The position numbers and the translations under genes are program-made. Shown here one piece after another: positions 34,603 to 42,903 of a stretch of DNA of 64,000 nucleotides (its first letter is position 1; the number at the start of each line of letters is the position of its first letter). Source of the DNA: Comamonadaceae bacterium ALPHA2B (GTDB taxonomy: Bacteria > Pseudomonadota > Gammaproteobacteria > Burkholderiales > Burkholderiaceae_C); contig SCOE01000019.1 of NCBI GenBank assembly GCA_005503065.1, positions 40,598 to 104,597 of the forward strand, given 5' to 3'. Below the pieces are notes generated by a model, which was not told the origin of the DNA, did not search any database, and was given only the letters and a program-made list of their open reading frames with translations.

Positions 34603-35331
34603 ATGCGCATCGCCGCGCTCGACGATGAGCCGAGTCAGCTCGAACTGATCCGGCACACGATGGAAGGCCTCGGACACGAGTGCCATGGCTACGTCGAAGG
34701 CAAGGCCCTGCTGCGGGCCCTTCGTCAGGAAACCTTCGATCTCCTCATCCTCGACTGGAGCCTGCCCGATCTGGCCGGTCCGGCCGTGGTCCGGTCCATC
34801 CGGCAGGAATTGCTCAACCGCATTCCGATCCTCTTCGTGACCAACCGGCGCGAGGAGGCCGACATGGTCGAGGGACTGGGCGTGGGCGCCGACGACTTCA
34901 TGCCCAAGCCCATCCGCGTGGGCGAGCTCTCGGCCCGCACCCAGGCGTTGCTGCGCCGCGCCTACCCGGCCCAGCACGAGACCGAGGTGGTGTTCGGGGC
35001 CTACCGCTTCTTTCCGAACTCGCGCACGCTGCACGTCAATGGCGAGCCGCTCGAGCTGAAGCACCGTGAGTACGAGCTCGCCCTGTTCCTGTTCCAGAAC
35101 ATGGGGCGACTGCTCTCGCGCGACCACCTGCGCGAGGCGGTCTGGGGCCAGGGACCCGAGGCGCCGTCGCGCTCGCTCGACACCCACATCTCGCGGCTGC
35201 GTACCAAGCTGGACCTGCGGCCGAACAATGGCTTCCTGCTGTCCGCCATCTACGGCCTGGGCTACCGGCTGGAGGCCATCGACGGCGAGATGTTGAACAC
35301 CCGGCAGGACGCGCTCAGCATTGCGCCATGA
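34603..35331 (+). CDS. OmpR/PhoB-family response regulator
   Basis: A 242-residue two-component regulator. The receiver domain (about 1-115) has the acidic pair in AALDDEPSQLEL, phospho-acceptor Asp51 in LLILDWSLPDLAGP, the switch Thr in ILFVTNRREE and Lys102 in FMPKPIRVGEL. The C-terminal winged-helix DNA-binding domain (about 130-230) has LELKHREYELALFLFQN and SLDTHISRLRTKLDLRPNN. The ATG at 34603 is preceded by GGGAG at 8 nt. The stop overlaps the next start as ATGA. Its probable partner is the histidine kinase two genes downstream. The divergent adhesin is a reasonable candidate target. Confidence 0.93.
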   Translation: MRIAALDDEPSQLELIRHTMEGLGHECHGYVEGKALLRALRQETFDLLILDWSLPDLAGPAVVRSIRQELLNRIPILFVTNRREEADMVEGLGVGADDFMPKPIRVGELSARTQALLRRAYPAQHETEVVFGAYRFFPNSRTLHVNGEPLELKHREYELALFLFQNMGRLLSRDHLREAVWGQGPEAPSRSLDTHISRLRTKLDLRPNNGFLLSAIYGLGYRLEAIDGEMLNTRQDALSIAP

Positions 35332-37061
35332 GCGTCGTGCGCATGCACGACCTGCTTTCGCAGATGGCGGCCGGATGTCTGCTGCTGGTGCTGGCCGCGG
35401 GTGTGCCGTGCGCGCAGGCCCGCGCGCACGGGATTCCCGCCGCCAGCCAGGGCGGCTACACGATCCACCAGGTGACCGCGGGCGAGACGCTCCCTGCCAT
35501 TGGCGCGCGTTACCTGCGCGACCCGCGCCGGTGGCGCCAACTGCAGCGCTTCAACGGCATCGCTGACCCGGACGCGCTCGCACCGGGAAGCACGGTGCGC
35601 ATTCCGGCATCGATGCTCAAGCCGGCCGCGGTCGGGGCCCGCGTGGAGTTCGTTCGGGGGCAGGGCGTGGTCAGCCAGGCCGACTCGGCGAAGCGCGCCG
35701 ACGCGAATCCCGTCTGGATCATCCCCGGGGCCAGCCTGACCGAGGGCACCCGCATCCAGGTGCCCGAGGACGGCTACCTGCGGCTGCGCCTGGCCGACGG
35801 GTCGGTGGTGCGCGTCCTCGCAGGATCGGACGTCGAGCTCAAGCGTCTGCGTCGGCGCAACAACGCGACCAGCTTCGAATCCGTCGTCGAAGTGAGGAAG
35901 GGCAAGGTCGAGTCCGAGGTGTCCAAACAGCCCGCCGGGCGCGTCTTCGAGATCCATGCTCCGGGTGCGGTGGCCAGCGTGCGCGGCACACGCTTCGACG
36001 TCTCGGTGGCCGAGGGCGGCCGAGTGGGCGCCGCCGTCAGCGAGGGCGAGGTGGCCTTGCGCGTGCGCGCCGCCGCGCGTAGCGCCAAGGCGCGCAGCGC
36101 GCGGCTGGTGGCCGGTGAGGGCGCCGTGGTGGACGAGGGCGGCCAGCTCGGCAGCCGGCGCGTCCTGCCGCCTGCACCCGAGCTTCGTGCGCTCGCCGAC
36201 ATCTACGAAGACGCGAACGTCATGCGGCTCGACCTTGGCAGCGGCCTGGGCGACCAGGAGGTTCGCATCGCGCGGGATCCCGCGTTCCAGGAGGTGCTGC
36301 GCGACGGTGTGGCGCATGGCGGGCGGCTGGATGTGCCCACCCTCGACGATGGCGTCTACATCGTCGGCGTGCGTGCGCTCGATGCCGAGGGCCTGCCCGG
36401 TGCCGAAGCGCAGCGCCGGATCCGCGTGCATGCGCGCCCCGTGCCGCCGCTCTACCAGTACCCGGCGCCGGGCGGACGGGTCACGGCCGCTGGCGCAGAG
36501 CTGGTCTGCTCCGAGGTGGCCGGCGCGTCCTGGACGCATGTGCAGGTCGCCCGCAGCGCCGACTTCGCGGCGCCCGAGATCGACGAGCCGCGCCTGGCGC
36601 GCTGCCGGGTCGGGCTGAGCATGTTGACGACGGGCGAGCATTACTGGCGCGTGGCCTCGGTGCGCGACGACGGCTCCGCCGGGGGGGACCATGGGCCCTT
36701 TGCCCCGGCGCAGCGCTTTTCCGTCGTCGCGCCGCCGCAGGTCGATCGGATCGAGGTCGTGGACGCGGGCGAGAGTCCCACGCTCCATTGGGCTGAGGTG
36801 CCTGGCTACACGTTCCGTGGGCAGGTCGCCAGCGATCCGACCTTTCAACGCATCGTCCTGCAGGCCGAACTGAGGCAAGCGCAATGGACGCTCGAGGGTT
36901 TTGCGCGCGGCCTGTACTACGTGCGCCTGCAGGCCGTCGACGCAGCGGGGCTGGCCGGCCCCTGGGCACCGGCGCGTCGCGTGCAGGTGGGCGGCACCTT
37001 GCAAAGCGGTGCTGGCGGCCGCGTGACCAGCAGCGACGGCGAGCCGGTGCTGCGCCCGTGA
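35328..37061 (+). CDS. LysM and FecR domain periplasmic protein
   Basis: A 577-residue exported protein with a signal peptide (AAGCLLLVLAAGVPCAQARA, cleavage near residue 33). A LysM module at about 44-92 (YTIHQVTAGETLPAIGARYL) suggests peptidoglycan binding. A FecR domain at about 130-240 follows (DGYLRLRLADGSVVRVLAGS, ending near GAVASVRGTRFDVSVAEGG). Residues about 290-560 contain three beta-sandwich-like segments with paired motifs such as DGVYIVGVRALDAEGLPGAE and GLYYVRLQAVDAAGLAGPW. FecR domains normally sit near transmembrane signalling partners; here the neighbours are a response regulator (4-nt overlap) and a CHASE2 histidine kinase. A role as periplasmic input module is inferred. 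Confidence 0.88.
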   Translation: MSVVRMHDLLSQMAAGCLLLVLAAGVPCAQARAHGIPAASQGGYTIHQVTAGETLPAIGARYLRDPRRWRQLQRFNGIADPDALAPGSTVRIPASMLKPAAVGARVEFVRGQGVVSQADSAKRADANPVWIIPGASLTEGTRIQVPEDGYLRLRLADGSVVRVLAGSDVELKRLRRRNNATSFESVVEVRKGKVESEVSKQPAGRVFEIHAPGAVASVRGTRFDVSVAEGGRVGAAVSEGEVALRVRAAARSAKARSARLVAGEGAVVDEGGQLGSRRVLPPAPELRALADIYEDANVMRLDLGSGLGDQEVRIARDPAFQEVLRDGVAHGGRLDVPTLDDGVYIVGVRALDAEGLPGAEAQRRIRVHARPVPPLYQYPAPGGRVTAAGAELVCSEVAGASWTHVQVARSADFAAPEIDEPRLARCRVGLSMLTTGEHYWRVASVRDDGSAGGDHGPFAPAQRFSVVAPPQVDRIEVVDAGESPTLHWAEVPGYTFRGQVASDPTFQRIVLQAELRQAQWTLEGFARGLYYVRLQAVDAAGLAGPWAPARRVQVGGTLQSGAGGRVTSSDGEPVLRP

Positions 37062-37065
37062 TCCG

Positions 37066-39501
37066 GTGCCGCCATCGCCCGATCCACGCCCTCCTGCGCC
37101 GGCGCCACGGGGCGCCGGCGCCGCGGTCCCTGCTCCGCCGCCCGGCTGGCCCGAACGGATGCGCCGACGATGGGGCCATCGTGGCCCCTGGCTAGTGCTG
37201 TCCATCGCTTTGCTGGGCCTGACCGCCGTGCTCACGCTGCTGCAGCCTTTCCCGCGCGTGGACCGCATGCTGCAAGACAACGCCCTCGCCGCCATGGGGC
37301 AGCGCAGCACGGGCGACGTGGTGCTCGTCACCATCGACGACGCTTCGCTGGAGGCCGTGGGCCGCTGGCCCTGGCGCCGGGCGCTGCATGCCGAGGTGCT
37401 GCGCCGCATCGCCGCGCAGTCGCCGCGGTGCATCGGCCTGGACCTGCTGCTCACCGAGCAGGACTCGGCCGACCGCGAAGACGATCTCGTGCTGGCCGAG
37501 GCGATGCGCGACAGCGGCTGCGTGGTGCTGCCAATGGCGCTCCAGTCCGCGGGTGGCCAGCCGCAGAAGGAACTGGTGCCGCTGCCCGTGCTGGCCGCGG
37601 CCGCCGCCGGCATCGGCCACGCCCATGTTTCGCTCGACCAGGACGGCGTCGCGCGCAGCGTCTACCTGACCGAGGGCTTCGAGGGCCGGCCCTGGCCGCA
37701 CTTCGTGAAGGCGCTGCACGAGGCGGGCGAGGCCTGGGTCCGCGGTGGCGGCCTTCCTCCACATCCGGCGCTGCCACCGCCGCCCGGCCCGCAGGGACGC
37801 TGGCTGCGCGGCGACCACGAGCTGGTCGTGTTCACCTTGGGCGACCCTGCGCTGGCCAGCGTGTCATACATCGACGTCCTGCGCGGCAAGGTTGCGCCCG
37901 ATCTCTTCCGCGACCGCTACGTGCTGGTGGGCGCCACGGCCCTCGGCATGGGCGACGCCTACGCCACCGCGGCGCCCAGCGCCACGGGGCTGACGGCCGG
38001 CGTCCGGCTCTTCGCCAATATGCTTCAGGGCTTCATCGCCGAGCGCCGCGTGGTCGTGGCCACGCCGTGGCAGGACGTGGCCTTCAACGTGCTTCCCCTG
38101 GCGGTCGCGCTGTTCGGCCTCCTGTGGCTGCGGCCTGCTGGCGTCCTGCTGCTGATCGCTGCCATGCTCGGGCTGCGGCTGGGCCTGCACGTGCTCCGGC
38201 CCTGGGTCGGCGTGCAGTTCGCGCCTGCCGTGGGCTTCATGGCACTGTTGGCGGTGTACCCGCTGTGGAGCCTGCTGCGGTTGACGGCGGCGCTTCGCTT
38301 CCTGCGCACCGGCTCGGACCAGCTCAACGCGGAGCTCGAAGGCTTCCCGGCGCCCAGGCCTCCCCATGCGAGCGGCGACTTCCTCGACCGCCAGATGGCC
38401 GCGACCACGGCTGCCGCCCTGCGCATGCGCGACCTGCACCGCTTCGTGCGTGACGGCATCAACCACCTGCCGGACGCCACGATGGTGCTGGACATGCAGG
38501 GCCGGGTGATGATCGCCAACCTCGCCGCGCTGCGGCACTGGCAGGCGGAACGGGCGGGCCTGGCCGGACGCGATGCGCACGAACTGCTGGCCGACGTGAC
38601 GCGCCGCGGCAAGGGCCTGCCGATGATGCCGCCCGGCGCACTGCGCCAGAGCCTGCAGCCCGTCATCGACGAGGGGGAGGATGCGCATGGGCGCGTGCTG
38701 CTGGTGCGCTGCGTGCCCTTCTTCGACGCGGCCAACGCACATGCCGGCTGGCTCATCGCGCTGGTCGACATCACGCGCATGCGGCGGGCGCAGGGCCAGC
38801 GCGACGAGGCGCTGCGCTTCATCTCGCACGACATCCGCGAGCCCAGCGCCTCGATCCTCACCATCCTCGAGCTGGCGCGCTCCCGGCCCGAGCAGTTCAC
38901 GCAGCGCGAGCTGTTCGGGCGCATCGAGCGCCATGCCCAGACCGGCCTGGAGCTGGCCGACGGATTCGTGAGCCTGGCACGCGCCGAGGCGCAGCCCTTC
39001 CGGCGCGAGACGCTGGACCTGGTGGCGCTGTTGCACCAGGCGGCCGATGACGCCTGGGCCGCCGCCCGCAAGCGCCAGGTGCGCGTGCTGATCGCCGCCG
39101 GGCCCGAAGAGGCGCTGTGCTTGGGCGACCGGGGCCTGATCACCCGCGCCTTCGGCAACGTGCTGAGCAATGCACTGAAGTACTCGCTGCCGGGCTGCGA
39201 CGTGCACTGCGCCGTGGTCGAGCGGGCACGGCACTGGGCGGTGAGCGTTCGCGACCAGGGCCCGGGCATCGCGCCGGAGCTACAGTCGCAACTGTTCCAG
39301 CCCTTCCATCGGCTGCACCTGGACACCCATCCGGAGGTGCACGGCGTGGGGCTGGGGCTGCTGCTGGTGCGCACCGTGATACACCGCCATGGCGGCTCGG
39401 TCGAGATCGACAGCGCCGTCGACGCCGGCAGCACCGTGACGCTGGTGCTGCCCAAACCCACCACGGCCGAACTGGCCGCCATGACCGCCGAACTCGAATG
39501 A
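37066..39501 (+). CDS. CHASE2-PAS sensor histidine kinase
   Basis: A membrane kinase of 811 residues. A Pro-rich N terminus precedes TM1 (WLVLSIALLGLTAVLTLL, about 42-60). The extracytoplasmic CHASE2 domain spans about 65-325 (VVLVTIDDASLEAVGRWPWR, then GDAYATAAPSATGLTAGVRL). Three further TM helices lie at about 340-415, then a PAS domain (about 465-575), HisKA with phospho-acceptor His588 (FISHDIREPSASIL) and HATPase (NVLSNALKYS, RDQGPGIAPEL, GVGLGLLLVRTVIHRHGG). It starts with GTG at 37066, 4 nt after the FecR gene; a later ATG at 37159 is possible. It overlaps the DUF4019 gene by 4 nt. It most likely phosphorylates the regulator at 34603-35331. Confidence 0.93.
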   Translation: MPPSPDPRPPAPAPRGAGAAVPAPPPGWPERMRRRWGHRGPWLVLSIALLGLTAVLTLLQPFPRVDRMLQDNALAAMGQRSTGDVVLVTIDDASLEAVGRWPWRRALHAEVLRRIAAQSPRCIGLDLLLTEQDSADREDDLVLAEAMRDSGCVVLPMALQSAGGQPQKELVPLPVLAAAAAGIGHAHVSLDQDGVARSVYLTEGFEGRPWPHFVKALHEAGEAWVRGGGLPPHPALPPPPGPQGRWLRGDHELVVFTLGDPALASVSYIDVLRGKVAPDLFRDRYVLVGATALGMGDAYATAAPSATGLTAGVRLFANMLQGFIAERRVVVATPWQDVAFNVLPLAVALFGLLWLRPAGVLLLIAAMLGLRLGLHVLRPWVGVQFAPAVGFMALLAVYPLWSLLRLTAALRFLRTGSDQLNAELEGFPAPRPPHASGDFLDRQMAATTAAALRMRDLHRFVRDGINHLPDATMVLDMQGRVMIANLAALRHWQAERAGLAGRDAHELLADVTRRGKGLPMMPPGALRQSLQPVIDEGEDAHGRVLLVRCVPFFDAANAHAGWLIALVDITRMRRAQGQRDEALRFISHDIREPSASILTILELARSRPEQFTQRELFGRIERHAQTGLELADGFVSLARAEAQPFRRETLDLVALLHQAADDAWAAARKRQVRVLIAAGPEEALCLGDRGLITRAFGNVLSNALKYSLPGCDVHCAVVERARHWAVSVRDQGPGIAPELQSQLFQPFHRLHLDTHPEVHGVGLGLLLVRTVIHRHGGSVEIDSAVDAGSTVTLVLPKPTTAELAAMTAELE

Positions 39502-39953
39502 ACGCCCCGATGACCTCCGCCCCGACTTGGAAGCGCCTGTGCTGGGCCGCCGGCCTGCTGTTCATGCTCATGGGCGCTGCCCGGGCGCAGGACATCGACG
39601 CCACCGCGATGATCCGCGGCGGCCTGGAAGTGCTTCAGATGGTCGATGCCGGCAACACCGGCGAACTGTGGGACGGCGCGGCGCCGGGCGCCAAGAAGCG
39701 CGTGACGCGACCCGACTTCATCCGCCAGGTCACGCAGGCGCGCACGCCACTGGGCGCTTCCCAACAGCGCACCTGGGTGGCGGTGAACCGGCAGGCGGTG
39801 AACAACGATGACCCGGACCTCGCCGGCCAGTACGTCAGCGTCGAGTACGAGACGCGCTTCGCCAACCGCACCAGCGGCAGTGCGCGCGAGCTGATCTCCT
39901 TCCACCTCGACCGCGACGGCACGTGGCGCTTCAGCGGGTACGTGGTGCGATGA
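39498..39953 (+). CDS. DUF4019 domain exported protein
   Basis: A 151-residue protein with an N-terminal signal peptide (WKRLCWAAGLLFMLMGAARA, cleaved before QDI). The mature domain carries the DUF4019 pattern: ALELW-like start (GNTGELWDGAAPGAKKRV), TRPDFIRQVTQARTPLG, RTWVAVNRQAV, GQYVSVEYETRFANRT and SFHLDRDGTWRFSGYVVR. Family members are small periplasmic proteins of unknown function. It overlaps the CHASE2 kinase stop (ATGA at 39498-39501) and the NUDIX start (39950-39953), so it is translated as part of the signalling operon. Confidence 0.82.
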   Translation: MNAPMTSAPTWKRLCWAAGLLFMLMGAARAQDIDATAMIRGGLEVLQMVDAGNTGELWDGAAPGAKKRVTRPDFIRQVTQARTPLGASQQRTWVAVNRQAVNNDDPDLAGQYVSVEYETRFANRTSGSARELISFHLDRDGTWRFSGYVVR

Positions 39954-40456
39954 ACGCCGCGCCGCGCTGGCGGCCCAACGTCACCGTCGCCGCCATCATC
40001 GAGCGCGAGGGCCGCTACCTGCTGGTCGAGGAACACACCGACCACGGCCTCAAGCTCAACACGCCGGCCGGCCACCTGGACCCCGGCGAATCGCCGGCCG
40101 AGGGCTGTGCGCGCGAGGCGCTCGAAGAGACGGCCCACCACTTCACGCCCACGGCGCTGGTCGGCGTGTACATGGCGCGCTTCGAGCGTTCCACGCCCGG
40201 CGACGCGGGCGACACCGACATCACCTACCTGCGCTTCGCGTTCGCCGGCGAGCTGGGCGACCAGGAGCCGGGGCGCGCGCTCGACGAGGGCATCGTGCGC
40301 ACGCTGTGGATGACGCCCGACGAGATCCGCGCCAGCACCGAGCGCCACCGCAGCCCGCTGCTGCTGCAGTGCGTGGAAGACCACCTGGCGGGCCAGCGCT
40401 ACCCGCTCGGTCTCTTCCACGTCGATGCGTCGGTCGGATTACTACAAAAAAGATAG
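39950..40456 (+). CDS. nudJ: NUDIX hydrolase, NudJ-like phosphatase
   Basis: A 168-residue NUDIX protein. The NUDIX box is complete apart from the last Gly: GHLDPGESPAEGCAREALEE then TAHHF (GX5EX7REXXEE). The N terminus, RWRPNVTVAAIIEREGRYLLVEE, and adjacency to mnmA, as in the E. coli nudJ-mnmA pair (although here mnmA is convergent), support NudJ, which in E. coli removes phosphate from thiamine pyrophosphate precursors and nucleotides. The C-terminal residues after HVDASV are encoded within a dispersed repeat (40439-40503), so the natural end may have been altered by insertion of that repeat. It overlaps the DUF4019 stop by 4 nt. Confidence 0.85.
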   Translation: MNAAPRWRPNVTVAAIIEREGRYLLVEEHTDHGLKLNTPAGHLDPGESPAEGCAREALEETAHHFTPTALVGVYMARFERSTPGDAGDTDITYLRFAFAGELGDQEPGRALDEGIVRTLWMTPDEIRASTERHRSPLLLQCVEDHLAGQRYPLGLFHVDASVGLLQKR

Positions 40457-40503
40457 CAGCTTGCGCCCGTTCAATGGGCGCCAACGCCTTGTTTGTACCA
40501 AGG
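40439..40503 (+). repeat. Dispersed two-hairpin repeat, copy A5
   Basis: AAAAAAGATAGCAGCTTGCG, then CCCGTTCAATGGGCGCC, GCCTTGTTTG. It overlaps the last six codons of the NUDIX gene (stop at 40454-40456) and lies between two convergent genes, nudJ and mnmA. Confidence 0.75.
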
Positions 40504-40539
40504 AATTGCTAAGACGAATCTTACCAATTGGGGCGCGAC

Positions 40540-41649
40540 TCAGTCCGCCGAGGCAATGACCCCGCCCCCCAGGCACACCTCGCCGTCGTAGAGCACGGCC
40601 GACTGGCCCGGCGTCACGGCCCATTGCGGCTGCGGGAAGTGGAGCCGGAAGGCGTGGGCGTCGTCGGCGGTCAGCGTGCCCGGCGCGTCGGCCTGGCGGT
40701 AGCGCGTCTTCGTGCCGTAGCTGCCCGCGGCGGGCGGCGTGCCGGCGATCCAGCTCGCGTCCTGCGCCGACAGCGCGTTCGACAGCAGCCACGGGTGGTC
40801 GTGGCCCTGCACCACCCACAGCGTGTTCTTCTCCATGTCCTTGCGCGCGACGAACCAGGGCGCGTGCTCGCCGCCGCCGCGTTGCGCGCCTTTTTCCTTC
40901 ACGCCGCCGATGCCCAGGCCCTGGCGCTGGCCCAGCGTGTAGAACGACAGCCCGTGGTGCTCGCCCAGCACGCGGCCGCGCTCGTCCTTGATCGGCCCCG
41001 GTGCCTTCTGGATGTAGCGGTTGAGGAACTCGCGGAACGGCCGCTCGCCGATGAAGCAGATGCCGGTCGAGTCCTTCTTGGCCGCCACCGGCAGGCCGAT
41101 CTCGGTCGCGATGCGGCGTACCTCGCTCTTGTGCAGCTCGCCGACCGGGAACAGCGCCTTGGACAGCTGGGCCTGGTTCAGGCGGTGCAGGAAGTAGCTC
41201 TGGTCCTTGGACGGGTCCAGGCCCTTGAGGAGTTCGTGCAGCCCCGTGGCGGCATTCAGGCGCACCCTCGCATAGTGGCCCGTGGCGATCTTCTCGGCAC
41301 CCAGCCGCATCGCGTGGTCGAGGAAGGCCTTGAACTTGATCTCGGCGTTGCACAGCACGTCGGGATTCGGCGTGCGGCCGGCCTGGTACTCGCGCAGGAA
41401 CTCGGCGAAGACCCGGTCCTTGTAGTCGGCCGCGAAGTTGACGTGCTCGATCTCGATGCCGAGCACGTCCGCGACGCTGGCGGCGTCGACGAAGTCGATG
41501 TTGGACGAGCAGTATTCGCTGTCGTCGTCATCCTCCCAGTTCTTCATGAAGATGCCGACGACCTCGTGGCCCTGTTGCTTGAGCAGGTGCGCCGTGACGG
41601 CCGAATCCACGCCGCCCGACAGCCCCACCACCACGCGCTGTTTGGTCAT
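40540..41649 (-). CDS. mnmA: tRNA-specific 2-thiouridylase MnmA
   Basis: Thiolates U34 of tRNAs for Glu, Gln and Lys using sulfur relayed from IscS via the Tus proteins. It has 369 residues: a PP-loop ATP site ([17 protein letters not shown], residues 8-24), the catalytic Cys in [14 protein letters not shown] (about 100-113) and the second Cys in [18 protein letters not shown] (about 195-212). [16 protein letters not shown] and the C-terminal beta-barrel ([13 protein letters not shown]) are also typical. The start at 41649 gives [13 protein letters not shown]; an open frame extends upstream to 42045 but lies over the next divergent gene. It converges on nudJ. Confidence 0.97.
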   Translation of the reverse strand: MTKQRVVVGLSGGVDSAVTAHLLKQQGHEVVGIFMKNWEDDDDSEYCSSNIDFVDAASVADVLGIEIEHVNFAADYKDRVFAEFLREYQAGRTPNPDVLCNAEIKFKAFLDHAMRLGAEKIATGHYARVRLNAATGLHELLKGLDPSKDQSYFLHRLNQAQLSKALFPVGELHKSEVRRIATEIGLPVAAKKDSTGICFIGERPFREFLNRYIQKAPGPIKDERGRVLGEHHGLSFYTLGQRQGLGIGGVKEKGAQRGGGEHAPWFVARKDMEKNTLWVVQGHDHPWLLSNALSAQDASWIAGTPPAAGSYGTKTRYRQADAPGTLTADDAHAFRLHFPQPQWAVTPGQSAVLYDGEVCLGGGVIASAD

Positions 41650-41794
41650 AGGGCGTGGATTGTCGGCGCTTGGGGATGGGTCCGTCGGCCCTGCGGGAAT
41701 GCGCGCCGGCCCCGGGAAAGCACGCGCGCCGCGGACGCCGCACGCTCCCACAATGCGCGCCACCCCCAAAACAGACGCACGCACGAGGAGCCCC

Positions 41795-42790
41795 ATGACC
41801 ATCACCCATTCCCCTTCGCGGCGCGACGCGCTCGCCGCACTGGCCGCGCTCGGTGCCGGCGCCGTCATGCCCGCCTTCGCCCAGGGCGCCGCCTGGCCGC
41901 AGAAGGCGGTGCGCCTGGTCGTGCCCTTCGCGCCGGGTGGTTCGAGCGAGGTGGTCGCCCGGGCCGTGGCCGCCGAACTGAGCAAGCAGCTCGGCCAGAG
42001 CGTGTTCGTCGAGAACAAGCCCGGCGGCGCCGGCACCGTGGCCATGCAGGAGGTCGCGCGCTCGCCGGGCGACGGCTACAACCTCATCCTCGGCCATGTC
42101 GGCACGCTGGCCGTGAATCCGTACATGCTGCCCAACCAGCCCTACGACGTGAACCGCGACTTCGCGCCCGTCACGCTGCTGGCCAAGGTGCCCAACGTGC
42201 TGGTGGTGCATCCGGACGTGCCGGCGAAGACCTTCAAGGAATTCATCGCCTACGCCAAGGCCAATCCCGGCAAGCTCAACTACTCGTCGGCGGGCAACGG
42301 CAGCGCGGGCCACCTGAGCATGGAATACCTCAAGCTCACGGCCGGGTTCTTCATGACGCACATTCCGTATCGCGGCAGCGGCCCGCAGATGACCGACCTC
42401 CTGGCCGGCCGCGTGCAGGTGGCGATGAACGGACTGCCCAGCGTGTCCGCCTTCATCAAGGCCGGCAAGCTGCGCGCGCTGGCCGTCGGTTCGGCGCAGC
42501 GCGTGCCCGTGCTGCCCGACGTGCCCACCATCGCCGAGAGCGGCTACAAGGGCTTCGAGACCTCGCAGTGGTATGGCCTGCTCGCGCCCTCGACCACGCC
42601 CAGCGCCATCGTCAAGCGCATCCAGGAAGAGAGCGCCAAGGCCTTGAAGGCCAGCGCCGTGACCGAGCGCTTCGCGCACGACTCGGCCGTGGGCGTGGGC
42701 GACACGCCCGAGCAGTTCGCCGCCTTCATCGCCGCCCAGCAGAAGATCTGGAAGGAGATCGTGGCGAAGGCGGGGATCAAGGCGGACTGA
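41795..42790 (+). CDS. Tripartite tricarboxylate transporter substrate-binding protein (Bug family)
   Basis: A 331-residue periplasmic solute-binding protein. The leader ([20 protein letters not shown], cleaved after FAQG) may be Tat-type because of the paired Arg. The mature part has the Bug signatures [76 protein letters not shown] and [14 protein letters not shown]. Such genes are numerous in Comamonadaceae and most are orphans; the ligand (a carboxylate or similar) is unknown. GAGGAG lies 7 nt before the ATG. No TctA/TctB membrane genes are adjacent. Confidence 0.92.
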   Translation: MTITHSPSRRDALAALAALGAGAVMPAFAQGAAWPQKAVRLVVPFAPGGSSEVVARAVAAELSKQLGQSVFVENKPGGAGTVAMQEVARSPGDGYNLILGHVGTLAVNPYMLPNQPYDVNRDFAPVTLLAKVPNVLVVHPDVPAKTFKEFIAYAKANPGKLNYSSAGNGSAGHLSMEYLKLTAGFFMTHIPYRGSGPQMTDLLAGRVQVAMNGLPSVSAFIKAGKLRALAVGSAQRVPVLPDVPTIAESGYKGFETSQWYGLLAPSTTPSAIVKRIQEESAKALKASAVTERFAHDSAVGVGDTPEQFAAFIAAQQKIWKEIVAKAGIKAD

Positions 42791-42797
42791 GGCGCCC

Positions 42798-42859
42798 TTC
42801 CAAGGAAAAAGTGGCTGTGGCGCCCGTGGGACGGACGCGGACAGCTATCAATTCAGGAG
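42798..42859 (-). repeat. Dispersed two-hairpin repeat, copy B1
   Basis: Read on the - strand it gives AATTGATAGCTGTCCGCG, TCCGTCCCACGGGCGCC and ACAGCCACTTTTTCC, matching the family core. It begins 7 nt after the Bug gene stop. The first stem is poorly preserved. Confidence 0.7.
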
Positions 42860-42870
42860 TGATTGGGATG

Positions 42871-42897
42871 GGGCTTCGACAAACTCAGCCCGAACGG
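42871..42897 (+). repeat. TTCGACA..CTCAGCCCGAACGG-type repeat
   Basis: GGGCTTCGACAAACTC followed by AGCCCGAACGG. It forms a GGGCT/AGCCC stem (42871-42875 and 42887-42891). Sequences of this form (TTCGACA, CTCAGCCCGAACGG) are common intergenic repeats in many proteobacterial genomes. It lies 6 nt beyond the corA stop and directly next to copy B1 of the other repeat family. Confidence 0.6.
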
Positions 42898-42903
42898 TGG
42901 GGG

